Shown here piece by piece: positions 37,549 to 47,568 of a stretch of DNA of 64,000 bases. Position 1 is the stretch's first letter. Each line of letters starts with the position of its first letter. This stretch comes from Streptomyces sp. NBC_00190 (GTDB lineage Bacteria; Actinomycetota; Actinomycetes; Streptomycetales; Streptomycetaceae): NCBI RefSeq assembly GCF_036203305.1, contig NZ_CP108131.1, forward strand, positions 124,001-188,000, read 5' to 3'. A program made the translations under genes and the position numbers. The notes under the pieces are model-generated. The model ran no database searches. It was not told the origin of the DNA and saw only the letters and a list, made by a program, of their open reading frames with translations.

Positions 37549-38580
37549 TCAACGGCGGGTGGCGGGACCCGCGCTGCGACGCAGCACCATCTCGGGCGGG
37601 ATCCGCACGTGGGTGCGGGTGTGGGCGACGCCCTCCAGCTCCTCGACGAGCAGTTCCAGGGCCCGGCGGCCGAGCTCGCCGAAGTCCTGCCGCACCGTGG
37701 CCAGGGGCGGGGTGAAGTAGGCGGCCTCGGGAATGTCGTCGAAGCCGACCACGCTGATGTCGCCCGGGATCGAGCGGCCGGCCTCGTGCAGGGCGCGCAG
37801 CAGGCCGAGCGCCATGTGATCGTTGGCACAGAAGACGGCGGTGACGTCGTCCAGTTCGGCGATCCGCAAGCCCGCCTGGTAGCCGGCGCGCGCACTCCAG
37901 TCGCCGGGCTCGACACGCGGCACGGGGGCTCCGGCAGCGTCCAGCGCGCCGCGCCAGCCCTCCTGGCGGTCCTGGCTCTCCATCCAGCCGGCCGGGCCGG
38001 CCAGGTGGTGCACGGTACGGTGGCCCAGATCGAGCAGGTGCCTGGTGGCCGCTTCGGCGCCGGACCGGTTGTCCACCGAGACCATGGGAACCCGCGACTG
38101 GCTGCCTGGTCCGACCGCGACGACCGGCACGGAGCTGGAGAGCCTGGCCACCGCACTGACGGCGGAGATCTGGGGCGCGATCACGACCACGCCTTCCACG
38201 CCCTGGTCGCGCAGTCGGTCGACAGCCTCCTGAACCGAACGGCCGTCCAGGGAGTGCAGACTCGTTACGCTGACGAAGTACCCCGCACTGCGCGCAGCCT
38301 GCTCGATGCCGTGCAGCATCGAGGCGGGACCGTACAGGGTCGATTCGAAGCTGACCACGCCGAGGGTTTGCGAGCGGCGGGTGACCAGGGCGCGGGCAGC
38401 GGAGTTGGGCCGGTAGTCCAGCTCACGGATGGCGGCGAGCACCCGCTCCCGGGTGCCGGGCCGCACGTGCGGGGCGCCGTTGAGAACCCGGGACACCGTC
38501 TGGTGGGACACGCCGGCCAATTTCGCCACGTCCGCCATCACAGGCTGGCGCCGCTCGGTCCCGGCACTGTCGTTTCCCAC
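37549..38580 (-). CDS. LacI-family transcriptional regulator (arabinose locus, copy 2)
   Basis: GTG 38580 is chosen because GGAGGG lies 8 bases before it; 343 residues. HTH: VMADVAKLAGVSHQTVSRVL then NGAPHVRPGTR, hinge RPNSAARALVTRRSQTLGVV. Sensor domain: YGPASMLHGIEQAARSAGYF, GVVVIAPQISAVSAVARL, GWRGALDAAGAPVPRVEP, TAVFCANDHMALGLLRALHE, DISVVGFDDIPEAAYFTPPL and ATVRQDFGELGRRALELL. About as close to the LacI copy at 25302 as paralogues usually are, with an identical recognition helix but a divergent sensor. It is divergent from the ChvE-type importer genes, with a box between them. Confidence 0.9.
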   Translation of the reverse strand: MGNDSAGTERRQPVMADVAKLAGVSHQTVSRVLNGAPHVRPGTRERVLAAIRELDYRPNSAARALVTRRSQTLGVVSFESTLYGPASMLHGIEQAARSAGYFVSVTSLHSLDGRSVQEAVDRLRDQGVEGVVVIAPQISAVSAVARLSSSVPVVAVGPGSQSRVPMVSVDNRSGAEAATRHLLDLGHRTVHHLAGPAGWMESQDRQEGWRGALDAAGAPVPRVEPGDWSARAGYQAGLRIAELDDVTAVFCANDHMALGLLRALHEAGRSIPGDISVVGFDDIPEAAYFTPPLATVRQDFGELGRRALELLVEELEGVAHTRTHVRIPPEMVLRRSAGPATRR

Positions 38581-38823
38581 GTGCACTTCCCTCCTCGACT
38601 CCGGGCTACGGTACGCCACCGACCGCCGACGAAGGCTGCGCGGGCGTGCACGGAGGCAAGCCCGTGCGGCGCAGGGCCACCAGCCCGTGGGCACGGACGC
38701 CGCGGCCCGCAGCCGGCCACTCCGAGAGTTGCCCACCGCCCAGCCCGCGGGCCAGGACAGAGTGGCTGATCGCCTGTGCCGCTGTAACCCAATGGTGATC
38801 CGAACAGACCCTTGACGACACAG

Positions 38824-38839
38824 TTGTGAGCGTTAACAC
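38824..38839. promoter_or_regulatory. LacI-type operator between lacI-2 and the ChvE-type importer
   Basis: TTGTGAGCGTTAACAC, 142 bases before the binding-protein start at 38981 and 244 bases from the regulator start. Same box as at the other arabinose promoters. Confidence 0.75.
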
Positions 38840-38980
38840 TCAGGTATCGCCAGGCCGGAGCCGCTGCATCCCCGACTTCACGCAGCGCGAGTAAACGGCT
38901 CCCGCCCGGCCCCGCTCGACCGCTTCCGGTCGCCCAGCCGGGTCGCACCGTGCCGGTCGCGGAACATCACTGGAGGAACT

Positions 38981-40075
38981 GTGCGGAAGCTTTCAGCGGG
39001 CCTTGCCACCGTGGGTCTCACGCTGTCGCTGGCAGCCTGCGGCCAGAGCGCCAACGGAGCGGGCGACGGCGGGGACGGCGGGGACGCCAAAGGGGGCCTC
39101 ATCGGCATCGCGATGCCGACCAAGTCGTCGGAGCGCTGGATCAACGACGGCACCAACATGGTCAAGGAGTTCCAGGCCAAGGGTTACAAGACCGACCTCC
39201 AGTACGGCGACAACGTCGTGGAGAACCAGGTCTCCCAGGTGGAGAACATGATCACCAAGGGGGCCAAACTGCTGGTGATCGCCCCCATCGACGGTTCCTC
39301 GCTCACCAACGTGCTGCAGAAGGCCGCCGACGCCCACGTAGCCGTCATCTCCTACGACCGGCTGATCCGCGGCACCGGGAACGTCGACTACTACGCAACC
39401 TTCGACAACTACAAGGTCGGCTTCCTCCAGGGCAAGTACATCGTCGACAAGCTCGATCTCAAGGGCGGCAAGGGCCCCTTCAACATCGAGCTGTTCGCCG
39501 GCTCACCGGACGACAACAACGCCACCTTCTTCTACAACGGTGCGATGAGCGTCCTCAAGCCGTACGTCGACGACAAGAAGCTGGTCGTGCAGAGCGGCCA
39601 AACCTCCTTCAACCAGATCGCCACACTGCGCTGGGACGGCGGTCTCGCCCAGTCCCGGATGGACAACCTGCTGAGCAAGTCGTACACCGCCGCCCGCGTC
39701 GACGCCGTGCTCTCGCCGTACGACGGCATCTCGATCGGCATCATCTCGTCACTCAAGGGCGTCGGCTACGGCACCGGTCAGTCACTGCCCGTCGTCACGG
39801 GCCAGGACGCCGAGCTGGCGTCGGTGAAGTCGATCATCGCGGGCGAGCAGACCCAGAGCGTCTACAAGGACACCCGCCAACTGGCCAAGGCCGCAGTCCA
39901 GATGGGCGACGCGCTGCTGACCGGAGGCAAGCCCGAGGTCAACGACACCGGCCAGTACGACAACGGCGTCAAGACCGTACCGGCGCAGCTGCTCCAGCCG
40001 GTCAGCGTCGACAAGGAGAACTACCAGAAGGTCCTGGTGGACGGCGGCCAGTACACCGCGGACCAGCTCAAGTAG
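38981..40075 (+). CDS. chvE: Multiple-sugar-binding lipoprotein, ChvE-like
   Basis: GTG 38981 preceded by GGAGGAACT; 364 residues. Lipobox LAAC at 17-20 marks a membrane-anchored binding protein. The Peripla_BP_4 domain begins [20 protein letters not shown] and contains [95 protein letters not shown] and [20 protein letters not shown]. These, with the SYDRLI and DNYKVG motifs, are characteristic of ChvE/XylF-type pentose- and galactose-binding proteins. First gene of a three-gene importer with the ATPase and permease downstream. Likely ligands are L-arabinose, D-xylose or galactose in pyranose form. Confidence 0.9.
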   Translation: MRKLSAGLATVGLTLSLAACGQSANGAGDGGDGGDAKGGLIGIAMPTKSSERWINDGTNMVKEFQAKGYKTDLQYGDNVVENQVSQVENMITKGAKLLVIAPIDGSSLTNVLQKAADAHVAVISYDRLIRGTGNVDYYATFDNYKVGFLQGKYIVDKLDLKGGKGPFNIELFAGSPDDNNATFFYNGAMSVLKPYVDDKKLVVQSGQTSFNQIATLRWDGGLAQSRMDNLLSKSYTAARVDAVLSPYDGISIGIISSLKGVGYGTGQSLPVVTGQDAELASVKSIIAGEQTQSVYKDTRQLAKAAVQMGDALLTGGKPEVNDTGQYDNGVKTVPAQLLQPVSVDKENYQKVLVDGGQYTADQLK

Positions 40076-40177
40076 CCCACGGGGCCCGACCGACGGGTCC
40101 GGCGACACCGAACCGGCGGTGCGACGCCCGGGAGACCGCCCGGCACCGCACCGCCCCGACGATACGGATGCACAACC

Positions 40178-41725
<1,548 letters not shown>

Positions 41726-41728
41726 GGC

Positions 41729-42964
41729 ATGGCCCAGACCGAGACCACCCCAGACACCACGCCCAGCACCCCGGAAACCGGCCAACGATCGTCGGCCGGT
41801 GCCGTACTGACCCGAGCGCTGCGCGGCAACCTGCGCCAGTACGGGATGCTGGTCGCGCTGGCGCTGATCGTGCTGCTCTTCCAGTTCTGGACGGACGGCA
41901 TCCTGCTCCAGCCGCTCAACATCACCAATCTGATACAGCAGAACGGCTACATCCTCATCCTGGCCATCGGAATGATGATCGTCATCATCGCCGGGCACAT
42001 CGACCTGTCGGTCGGGTCGCTCGCCGCCTTCGTCGGAGCGGCCGCGGCGGTGATGATGGTCGAGCACAGGGTGCCGTGGCCCGTGGCGCTGGCGGCCGCG
42101 CTGCTGATCGGGGCTGTCGCCGGAGCCTGGCAGGGGTTCTGGATCGCCTATCTCGGGATCCCCTCGTTCATCGTCACGCTGGCCGGCATGCTGCTGTTCC
42201 GCGGTGGGACCCAGATCCTCCTGCAGGGCCAGTCGGTGGCGCCGTTCCCCAAGGGCTTCCAGAACATCAGCAGCGGCTTCCTCCCCGCGGTCGGCCCCCA
42301 CACCGACTACCACAACCTCACCCTGCTGCTGGGCCTCTCGGTGTTGGCCGTAGCGATCCTGCAGGAGGTGCGCGGACGGCGGCGGGCCGCCTCGTACGGG
42401 CTGGAACCGCTCCCGGCCGGGCTGTTCCTGGTGAAGCTCGGCGCGATCACCGCGGCCGTGGCGGCCTTCACGCTGCTGCTGGCCAGCTATCACGGGGTGC
42501 CCGTCGTTCTGCTGATCCTCGGCGTCCTGCTGGTCGGCTTCGGATACGTGATGCGCAACTCGATCCTCGGCCGGCACACCTACGCCATCGGCGGCAACGA
42601 GGCGGCGGCGAGGCTGTCCGGGGTCAAGAGCAAGCGGGTCGTCTTCCTGGCCTTCGTGAACATGGGCGTCCTCGCGGCCCTGGCCGGGCTGGTCTTCGCC
42701 GCGCGACTCAACGCCGGTACGCCGCAGGCCGGCATCAACTTCGAGCTGGAGGCGATCGCCGCCGCCTTCATCGGCGGCGCGTCCGCGAGCGGCGGTGTGG
42801 GAACCGTCCTCGGTGCGCTCACCGGCGGTCTGGTGCTGGGCGTGCTGAACAACGGCATGTCGCTGGTCGGCGTGGGTACCGACTACCAGCAGGTGATCAA
42901 GGGCCTGGTATTGCTCGCGGCTGTCGGCTTCGACGTCTACAACAAGCGCAAGGTCGGAGCCTGA
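41729..42964 (+). CDS. mmsB: Multiple monosaccharide ABC transporter permease
   Basis: 411 residues, the long GguB/MmsB/XylH type rather than the 330-residue AraH type. About twelve membrane segments, for example GMLVALALIVLLFQFWTDGI, GYILILAIGMMIVIIAGHID, VALAAALLIGAVAGAWQGFW, TLLLGLSVLAVAILQEV, LLASYHGVPVVLLILGVLLV and VLGALTGGLVLGVLNNGMSL. The GHIDLSVGSLAAFVGAAAAV and FIGGASASGGVGTVLGALTG loops are the coupling motifs of the family. It starts 3 bases after the ATPase stop. Partner of the ChvE-like and MmsA-like proteins. Confidence 0.92.
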   Translation: MAQTETTPDTTPSTPETGQRSSAGAVLTRALRGNLRQYGMLVALALIVLLFQFWTDGILLQPLNITNLIQQNGYILILAIGMMIVIIAGHIDLSVGSLAAFVGAAAAVMMVEHRVPWPVALAAALLIGAVAGAWQGFWIAYLGIPSFIVTLAGMLLFRGGTQILLQGQSVAPFPKGFQNISSGFLPAVGPHTDYHNLTLLLGLSVLAVAILQEVRGRRRAASYGLEPLPAGLFLVKLGAITAAVAAFTLLLASYHGVPVVLLILGVLLVGFGYVMRNSILGRHTYAIGGNEAAARLSGVKSKRVVFLAFVNMGVLAALAGLVFAARLNAGTPQAGINFELEAIAAAFIGGASASGGVGTVLGALTGGLVLGVLNNGMSLVGVGTDYQQVIKGLVLLAAVGFDVYNKRKVGA

Positions 42965-43017
42965 CCTTGCCCCTCCCCGGCTCGGCGGCACCGCCCGCAC
43001 GAGGAGGGGTGCCTCGC

Positions 43018-43362
43018 CTACCTGGGGTCCGCCTCCCGCGGCTCCGCTCGCGCGTCGACGATCCGCTCGAAGAAGAACTCGTGCTTGAGGAAGGAGACGT
43101 CGTACTCATGACCCGGGTAAGGCGGGATCAACTGAGCGGCCTGGATCAGCCGCCAGCCCGCCCGGAGCGCCGCCACCCCCGACTCGTACGGCGGCTCGTC
43201 CCTGTCGCCCGTGGTGGGCGAGGTGCAGCCCGTGCCGTCGTACAGCGACCAGCCCACGACATGGGAGTCCAGCGCCGAGGTGGCCGAATACAACACCAGC
43301 ACCTGCTGACGCAGCACCGGCGCGGCACCTTCCGCCCGCTCGGGGATCGCTTCGATGGTCAT
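43018..43362 (-). CDS. Small protein coupled to the phytanoyl-CoA dioxygenase gene
   Basis: 114 residues; ATG 43362 overlaps the dioxygenase stop as ATGA, so it is translated from the same transcript. Sequence: VLRQQVLVLYSATSALDSHV, VGWSLYDGTGCTSP, ALRAGWRLIQAAQLIPPYPG and HEYDVSFLKHEFFFERIV. The pattern W-L-Q-A-Q/LIP-PGxE-x-DVSFLKHEFFFE is one seen in small proteins encoded next to PhyH-type genes in Streptomyces; their role is not known. No signal peptide or membrane helix. Confidence 0.75.
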   Translation of the reverse strand: MTIEAIPERAEGAAPVLRQQVLVLYSATSALDSHVVGWSLYDGTGCTSPTTGDRDEPPYESGVAALRAGWRLIQAAQLIPPYPGHEYDVSFLKHEFFFERIVDARAEPREADPR

Positions 43363-44173
43363 GCCTGTGCCTCCTTAGGGCGATTGGAGACCCTGGTCAC
43401 CCAGTGGTCGAGGTCGAAGTCGTCGTCGCCGGTCAGCGCCCGCCACAGCAGGATGCGGTTGTACCGCTCCAGCCGGCCGGTCGCCATCTCGTACCACGGG
43501 AACATCGTGTCCAGCTCTGCGGCCACCTGCGGGTCGTCGAGATCCGAGGTGTTCCACAGGCGCTGTTGACGCACCCAGGGATTGAAGCGGATCTTGAACA
43601 TGTAGCGCATCGCGTCGCTGTCGTTGCGTCGGCCCGCATGCCAGAGCCCGTGGTGCAGAAACACCACCGTCCCGGCCGGGCAGACCAGCCGGTCCTGGCC
43701 GCGCAGGTTCTGGTAGCGGCCGGTGTCGGACTCGTTGATCCGCCGGAGGTGGCTGCCTGGCACACTGAGTGTTCCACCCATCTCCAGCGTCACCGCCGTC
43801 GGAAAGTACATCAACTGCACGTCGAAGGCGTCCGGCCGGACGTCGAGGATGGCGTCCCCGTGCAGCGGCTGCGCGTCGCCGCCGTGGGGCTCGCGGGTTG
43901 CACGAAGTGGTGGTCCACCCACGGCTCCGGGCCCACGAGGCTGTGCAGGGCCCCTGCCACCTGCGGGAGCTCCAGCAGCCCGCGGACGAAGGATCCTTCC
44001 GCATAGGCCTCGGACAGCGGCGTCCCGTACCGCACCGGCGGCACCCCGTCGACCAGTACCGCCAAGCCCTCGGCGTTCATTTCCGCCGGGACCACCCCGT
44101 CCAGCCGCAGCGACCCGCGCGCCACGAACCGCGCCATCTGCACCGAATCGAGCAGTTCTTGCCTGTTCTCCAT
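43359..44173 (-). pseudogene. Phytanoyl-CoA dioxygenase (PhyH) family gene with a single frameshift
   Basis: From ATG 44173 the first 90 residues (MENRQELLDSVQMARFVARG, VPPVRYGTPLSEAYAEGSFV, PEPWVDHHFV) are in one frame, and the rest (REPHGGDAQPLHGDAILDVR, MYFPTAVTLEMGGTLSVPGS, VFLHHGLWHAGRRNDSDAMR, YMFKIRFNPWVRQQRLWNTS) in another. A single missing base near 43905 would restore a protein of about 270 residues. The Fe(II)/2-oxoglutarate site is complete on paper: H-x-D in LHGDAILD and a distal His in HHGLWHAG, with Arg behind. Because both halves are otherwise clean and the downstream gene keeps its 4-base overlap, this is either a very recent mutation or a sequencing error. Confidence 0.75.
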
Positions 44174-44572
44174 GGCGGCCACGCTAGGTCCGGGGGCCGC
44201 GCCCCGCGTGGGCCACGTTCACCCTCCACTGGTCGATTCTCACCACGACGCCCGGGACGCGTATTGAGGGCTGCGACCCTGGAGCGGGCTTGCGGACACC
44301 GTGGTAGAACACGTGACCCATGCACACGTCCCTCGCCCACCTTGCCTTGACGAGCCTCCGGCTCTCGCCGCCGTCGGCATCGGCGTGCACGGTCTCCGCG
44401 CGGCATCCGTGCCGCCCGGCCCGTTTCCCCGCACTCCCCCGCCATGCCCCAGCCGTAGCCGGGGCGCCGACCGTGTGCCGCGCCCGGTTCCCGGTGGGAA
44501 TCGGCGGCAACCTTTTCGCATTCGGCGGCAACCAAGCAGTGCACCTCGACTCGAATCTTCGAACGGACGGAC
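44174..44572. promoter_or_regulatory. Leader region between the PhyH gene and the expansin gene
   Basis: About 400 bases, non-coding. The part nearest the expansin carries a 12-base direct repeat TCGGCGGCAACC at 44501-44512 and 44522-44533, 21 bases apart start to start, ending 40 bases before the ATG. The spacing of two helical turns suggests binding of a regulator; a structured leader is also possible. Confidence 0.4.
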
Positions 44573-45517
44573 ATGCAGACTGCACGGCAGGCCGCGCGCC
44601 AGCGCAGGCGTAGGCACAGGCTGATATGGGGAACGGCGGTGATGCTGACCGCCGCGGGCGTCCTCGTCTGCCTGGTGACGGCGATGCTCCCCGGCCCCAA
44701 GGCCGAGGCCGCGGCCGACGTGGCCGCCCCCGCCGCCACCCAGGTGGGAGCCACGTCCCCGGCCCCGATGAGCCCCGCGCCCCCGACCGAGAGCTCGCGT
44801 GCCGCGGAAACCCCGACCGCGGCCGCCAGTACGACCACCGCGGCGGCACAGCCCTCGGCGAAGGCAACCCCACAGACGGCATCCAGCACCACCACGGCAC
44901 CGTCGGCAGGACGCATCCAGCCCGGGACCACCTACAAGGGCGTCGCCACCGCCTACGCTGCCGACGACGGAAACGGCGCCTGCCTGTTCGGCCCGAGCGA
45001 CCTCATGATCGCGGCGATGAACACCACCGACTACGAGTCGTCCAGGGCGTGCGGAGCGTACGTGCGCGTACGCGCCGCGAACGGCGCCTCGATCACGGTC
45101 CGGATCACCAACGAATGCCCACTGCCCTGCGCCCCCGGACAACTGGACCTCAGCGAACAGGCCTTCGCGAAACTGGCCGATCCCAAGGTCGGCCGTATCC
45201 CGATCACCTGGAATCTGCTGAGCCCCCAGACGCCCAGTACGATCTCCATCCGGTACAAGACCGGGTCCAGCCCCCACTGGTGCGGCATCCAGGTGATCGA
45301 CCACCGGAATCCGGTCGCACGGCTGGAGGTACGCACCGCCAAGGGCTGGCAGAGACTGCCTCGTACCGACTACAACTACTTCCTCTCCGCCGACGGCAGC
45401 GGGTGCGGCGGCGCGATACGGATCACCGACATCTACGGAGAGCAGCTGACGGTCGACGGGACCGCACTGCTGCCGAACGTCGCACAACCGACCCGGGTCC
45501 AGTTTGCTCCGCACTGA
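44573..45517 (+). CDS. Expansin-like secreted protein (EXLX1 type)
   Basis: 314 residues from ATG 44573. A basic N-terminus and one hydrophobic segment (LIWGTAVMLTAAGVLVCLVT, about 18-37) serve for export or anchoring, then comes a Thr/Ala/Pro linker up to residue 115. The double-psi beta-barrel domain runs from TTYKGVATAYAADDGNGACL through DLMIAAMNTTDYESSRACGA, YVRVRAANGASITVRITNEC and LDLSEQAFAKLADPKVGRIP, with the Asp of the expansin site in the LDLS block. The C-terminal CBM63-like domain is TISIRYKTGSSPHWCGIQVI, HRNPVARLEVRTAKGW and RTDYNYFLSADGSGCGGAIR. Bacterial expansins loosen cellulose-xylan contacts without hydrolysis, which would help the xylanase at 15092. It stands alone. Confidence 0.88.
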   Translation: MQTARQAARQRRRRHRLIWGTAVMLTAAGVLVCLVTAMLPGPKAEAAADVAAPAATQVGATSPAPMSPAPPTESSRAAETPTAAASTTTAAAQPSAKATPQTASSTTTAPSAGRIQPGTTYKGVATAYAADDGNGACLFGPSDLMIAAMNTTDYESSRACGAYVRVRAANGASITVRITNECPLPCAPGQLDLSEQAFAKLADPKVGRIPITWNLLSPQTPSTISIRYKTGSSPHWCGIQVIDHRNPVARLEVRTAKGWQRLPRTDYNYFLSADGSGCGGAIRITDIYGEQLTVDGTALLPNVAQPTRVQFAPH

Positions 45518-45602
45518 AACCGCACTGCGGCTGGTGGCGGAGCCGGGGTACGACCGCATCGGCGCGCTGGTTCGTACCGGGCACTGATACCCTGCCGCCC
45601 GG

Positions 45603-46175
45603 ATGTTAACGCACACATTTGCAGAAGGGGCGACCGAAAGCGTGGTCCTCGATGACGCGTCCGCGGAGTTCCACGACTTCTTCGAACGCCACTACGCCGA
45701 ACTCGCCCGGTTCGCCCATCTCCTGACGGGCGAGTCGGACGGTGCCGACGATCTGGCCGCGGACGCCCTGATCGCACTGTGGCAGCGCTGGGACCGGCTG
45801 CGTCAGGCCGAGTACCCACTCGCCTACGCCCGCGGCGTGGTCGCCAACCTGGCACGCTCACGGATACGCAGCGCGGTTCGCGAGCGCCGCCGGATCGCCC
45901 TGTTCTGGTCCCGCGGTGCGGAGCCGTTGGACGGTCCGGACGTGGCCGCCGTGGTGGACGTGCGTACTGCTCTCGCCCGGTTGCCGTTCCGGAAGCGGGC
46001 ATGCGTGGTCCTGCGGCACGCCTTCGACCTGTCGGAGAAGGACACTGCTGTGGCGCTCGGAATATCGGTCGGTACGGTGAAGAGCCAGACCTCGAAGGGG
46101 ATGGCCGAACTGGAACGGACGCTGGGCAGCACAGGAGCAGCCGGGGAACTGTTGGCGGGGAGGAGGAGCCGTTGA
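45603..46175 (+). CDS. SigE-family ECF sigma factor
   Basis: 190 residues from ATG 45603; GTG 45642 is an alternative start after AGAAGGGG. Region 2: FHDFFERHYAELARFAHLLT, GADDLAADALIALWQRWDRL. Region 4: VRTALARLPFRKRACVVLRH, FDLSEKDTAVALGISVGTVK. The ADDLAADALIALW and AFDLSEKDTAxALGxSVGTVK patterns are those of the Streptomyces SigE-type family (TIGR02983). If the ATG is used the second codon is TTA, the rare bldA-dependent leucine codon. The next gene overlaps the stop as TTGA and probably encodes its membrane partner. Confidence 0.85.
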   Translation: MLTHTFAEGATESVVLDDASAEFHDFFERHYAELARFAHLLTGESDGADDLAADALIALWQRWDRLRQAEYPLAYARGVVANLARSRIRSAVRERRRIALFWSRGAEPLDGPDVAAVVDVRTALARLPFRKRACVVLRHAFDLSEKDTAVALGISVGTVKSQTSKGMAELERTLGSTGAAGELLAGRRSR

Positions 46176-46987
46176 ACGAGGAGCTCACCGGGCGGCTGCG
46201 CGCAGCCGCCGAGGCTCACCAGCCCGACCGCGCCCGGATCCTGGCACGCGTGGAACGCGGCATGTCCGACGCCCCCGCCCGCCGACGCGAGTCGTCCGGC
46301 GCGAGGCCCTGGCGCAGGGTCGCCGTCGCCTCCCTCGCGGTGACCGGCATTCTGGCGGTCGGTGGTTTCGCCGTCGCCGCCATCGTCCAGTCCCCGCCGG
46401 CCCGGCCGGACGTCCCGGCCACCCCCGCCGCGCCGTCCGCACCGTCCGCACCGTCCGCACCCGGGACTCCCCACTCGACGCCGTCGGCGCCCGCCACCGG
46501 CGGCCCGACCGCGCCGGACAGCTCGTCCTCGACGAGCCCCAGCCCTGCGGCGTCAGGCGGCGCGGCCTCGGCCCGGCCCGGCAGCGCGCACGTCCAGGAC
46601 GGGCCTCTGTGGTCGGCCGGCTCCTTGGACGCGGGCAGCAACACCTACTGGGCGCAGAGCAACATCACCCTCAAGACCACCCAGCCGCTCACCGCACTCA
46701 CCATGGAACTGCGCATCACGCAGACCGGCGGAGTGCAGAGCACCGGCAGCTGGCGGACGCTGCCCGCCGACGACTTCACCGTCACCGTGCAGCACGAGGG
46801 CGGAGCAGTGGTCTACCGCTGGATTCTCAAGCCGGGCCGTACGGTCCCGGCCGGACAGCATGTCTTCGCCGGCCAGTACAACCACGCCGCCGGCGAACGC
46901 GAGGCCAAGCACGACGGCTACCGCGTCGACGCCAACAGTCCCCGCGGCGCCCTCTCGGTCTGGGGCGGCTTCACCCCGGCACGATGA
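46172..46987 (+). CDS. Single-span membrane protein coupled to the SigE-type sigma factor
   Basis: 271 residues; TTG 46172 overlaps the sigma stop (TTGA), with GGAGGAGG just upstream. The N-terminal 50 residues are cytoplasmic and helical (ELTGRLRAAAEAHQPDRARI, ARVERGM), followed by one membrane helix, RVAVASLAVTGILAVGGFAV then AAIV. A Pro/Ser/Ala-rich linker of about 75 residues leads to an outside domain: LWSAGSLDAGSNTYWAQSNI, TLKTTQPLTALTMELRITQT, WRTLPADDFTVTVQHEGGAV and VFAGQYNHAAGERE. Gene pair and topology suggest an anti-sigma-like regulator with an external sensor, but no zinc finger is present. A piece like its membrane segment occurs at 14790-14885. Confidence 0.75.
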   Translation: MNEELTGRLRAAAEAHQPDRARILARVERGMSDAPARRRESSGARPWRRVAVASLAVTGILAVGGFAVAAIVQSPPARPDVPATPAAPSAPSAPSAPGTPHSTPSAPATGGPTAPDSSSSTSPSPAASGGAASARPGSAHVQDGPLWSAGSLDAGSNTYWAQSNITLKTTQPLTALTMELRITQTGGVQSTGSWRTLPADDFTVTVQHEGGAVVYRWILKPGRTVPAGQHVFAGQYNHAAGEREAKHDGYRVDANSPRGALSVWGGFTPAR

Positions 46988-47221
46988 GGCCATGCCCGTG
47001 GGCTGATGGGACGACCCGTGGTGGAGGCTGCCCATCGGCCCGGCTCAGCTCTTGCCGGTGCGGAGGCGTGGACCGCTTCGACCCACTCGCCGTCGCGCCC
47101 AATGGAAGGCGACCACCCCGCAGCTGGTCTCGATCACGGTCGACGAGTCCGTGTACCAGGTCCCGCAGCGCCCGGTGAAGGCATACGAGCGCGGCCTCCC
47201 GCGCCCCGAGGGCTGAGCCGG

Positions 47222-47330
47222 ATGATCGATACGACGCCGGGCCGGCTGCCCGTCACGGTGCTGTCCGGGTTCCCCGGCGCGGGCAAGACCACCCTGCTCA
47301 ACCATGTGCCCGGCAATCGCCAGGGCTTTC
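47222..47330 (+). pseudogene. CobW/P47K-type GTPase, N-terminal scrap
   Basis: ATG 47222 starts MIDTTPGRLPVTVLSGFPGA then GKTTLLNHV, with the P-loop GFPGAGKTT of CobW-family metal-chaperone GTPases, but family likeness stops after about 36 residues. Before it, about 47090-47216, a frame ends in VSITVDESVYQVPQRPVKAY ERGL, the tail of another protein I do not recognise. From 47330 to 47568 nothing is recognised. Confidence 0.55.
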
Positions 47331-47568
47331 CCTGCGCTGCGCAGTCGCGGAGGCGATTCCTCTGGGGCGCGCATCCACGGCACAAGTCGGTGCTGCAAGG
47401 ACTGATGCGCCTTCGTTGAGCCCCGTCGTGTGCCGGGTCCTCACCAGCTCATGTGGACCTGTATGACCGCCATGGCAAGCGACGGAAAGCCCCTCGACGT
47501 CAAGATGCACCTGCTCGCGCGCCCGGGCGCTTGAGTCTCCAGCAGCTGGAGGGTCCAGGATTTCACCC

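Noticed and set aside
44300..44572. Cyclic di-AMP (ydaO-type) riboswitch in the expansin leader
   Set aside because: Considered because such riboswitches precede wall-active genes in Streptomyces, but I could not trace the conserved core; kept only as a candidate structured leader.
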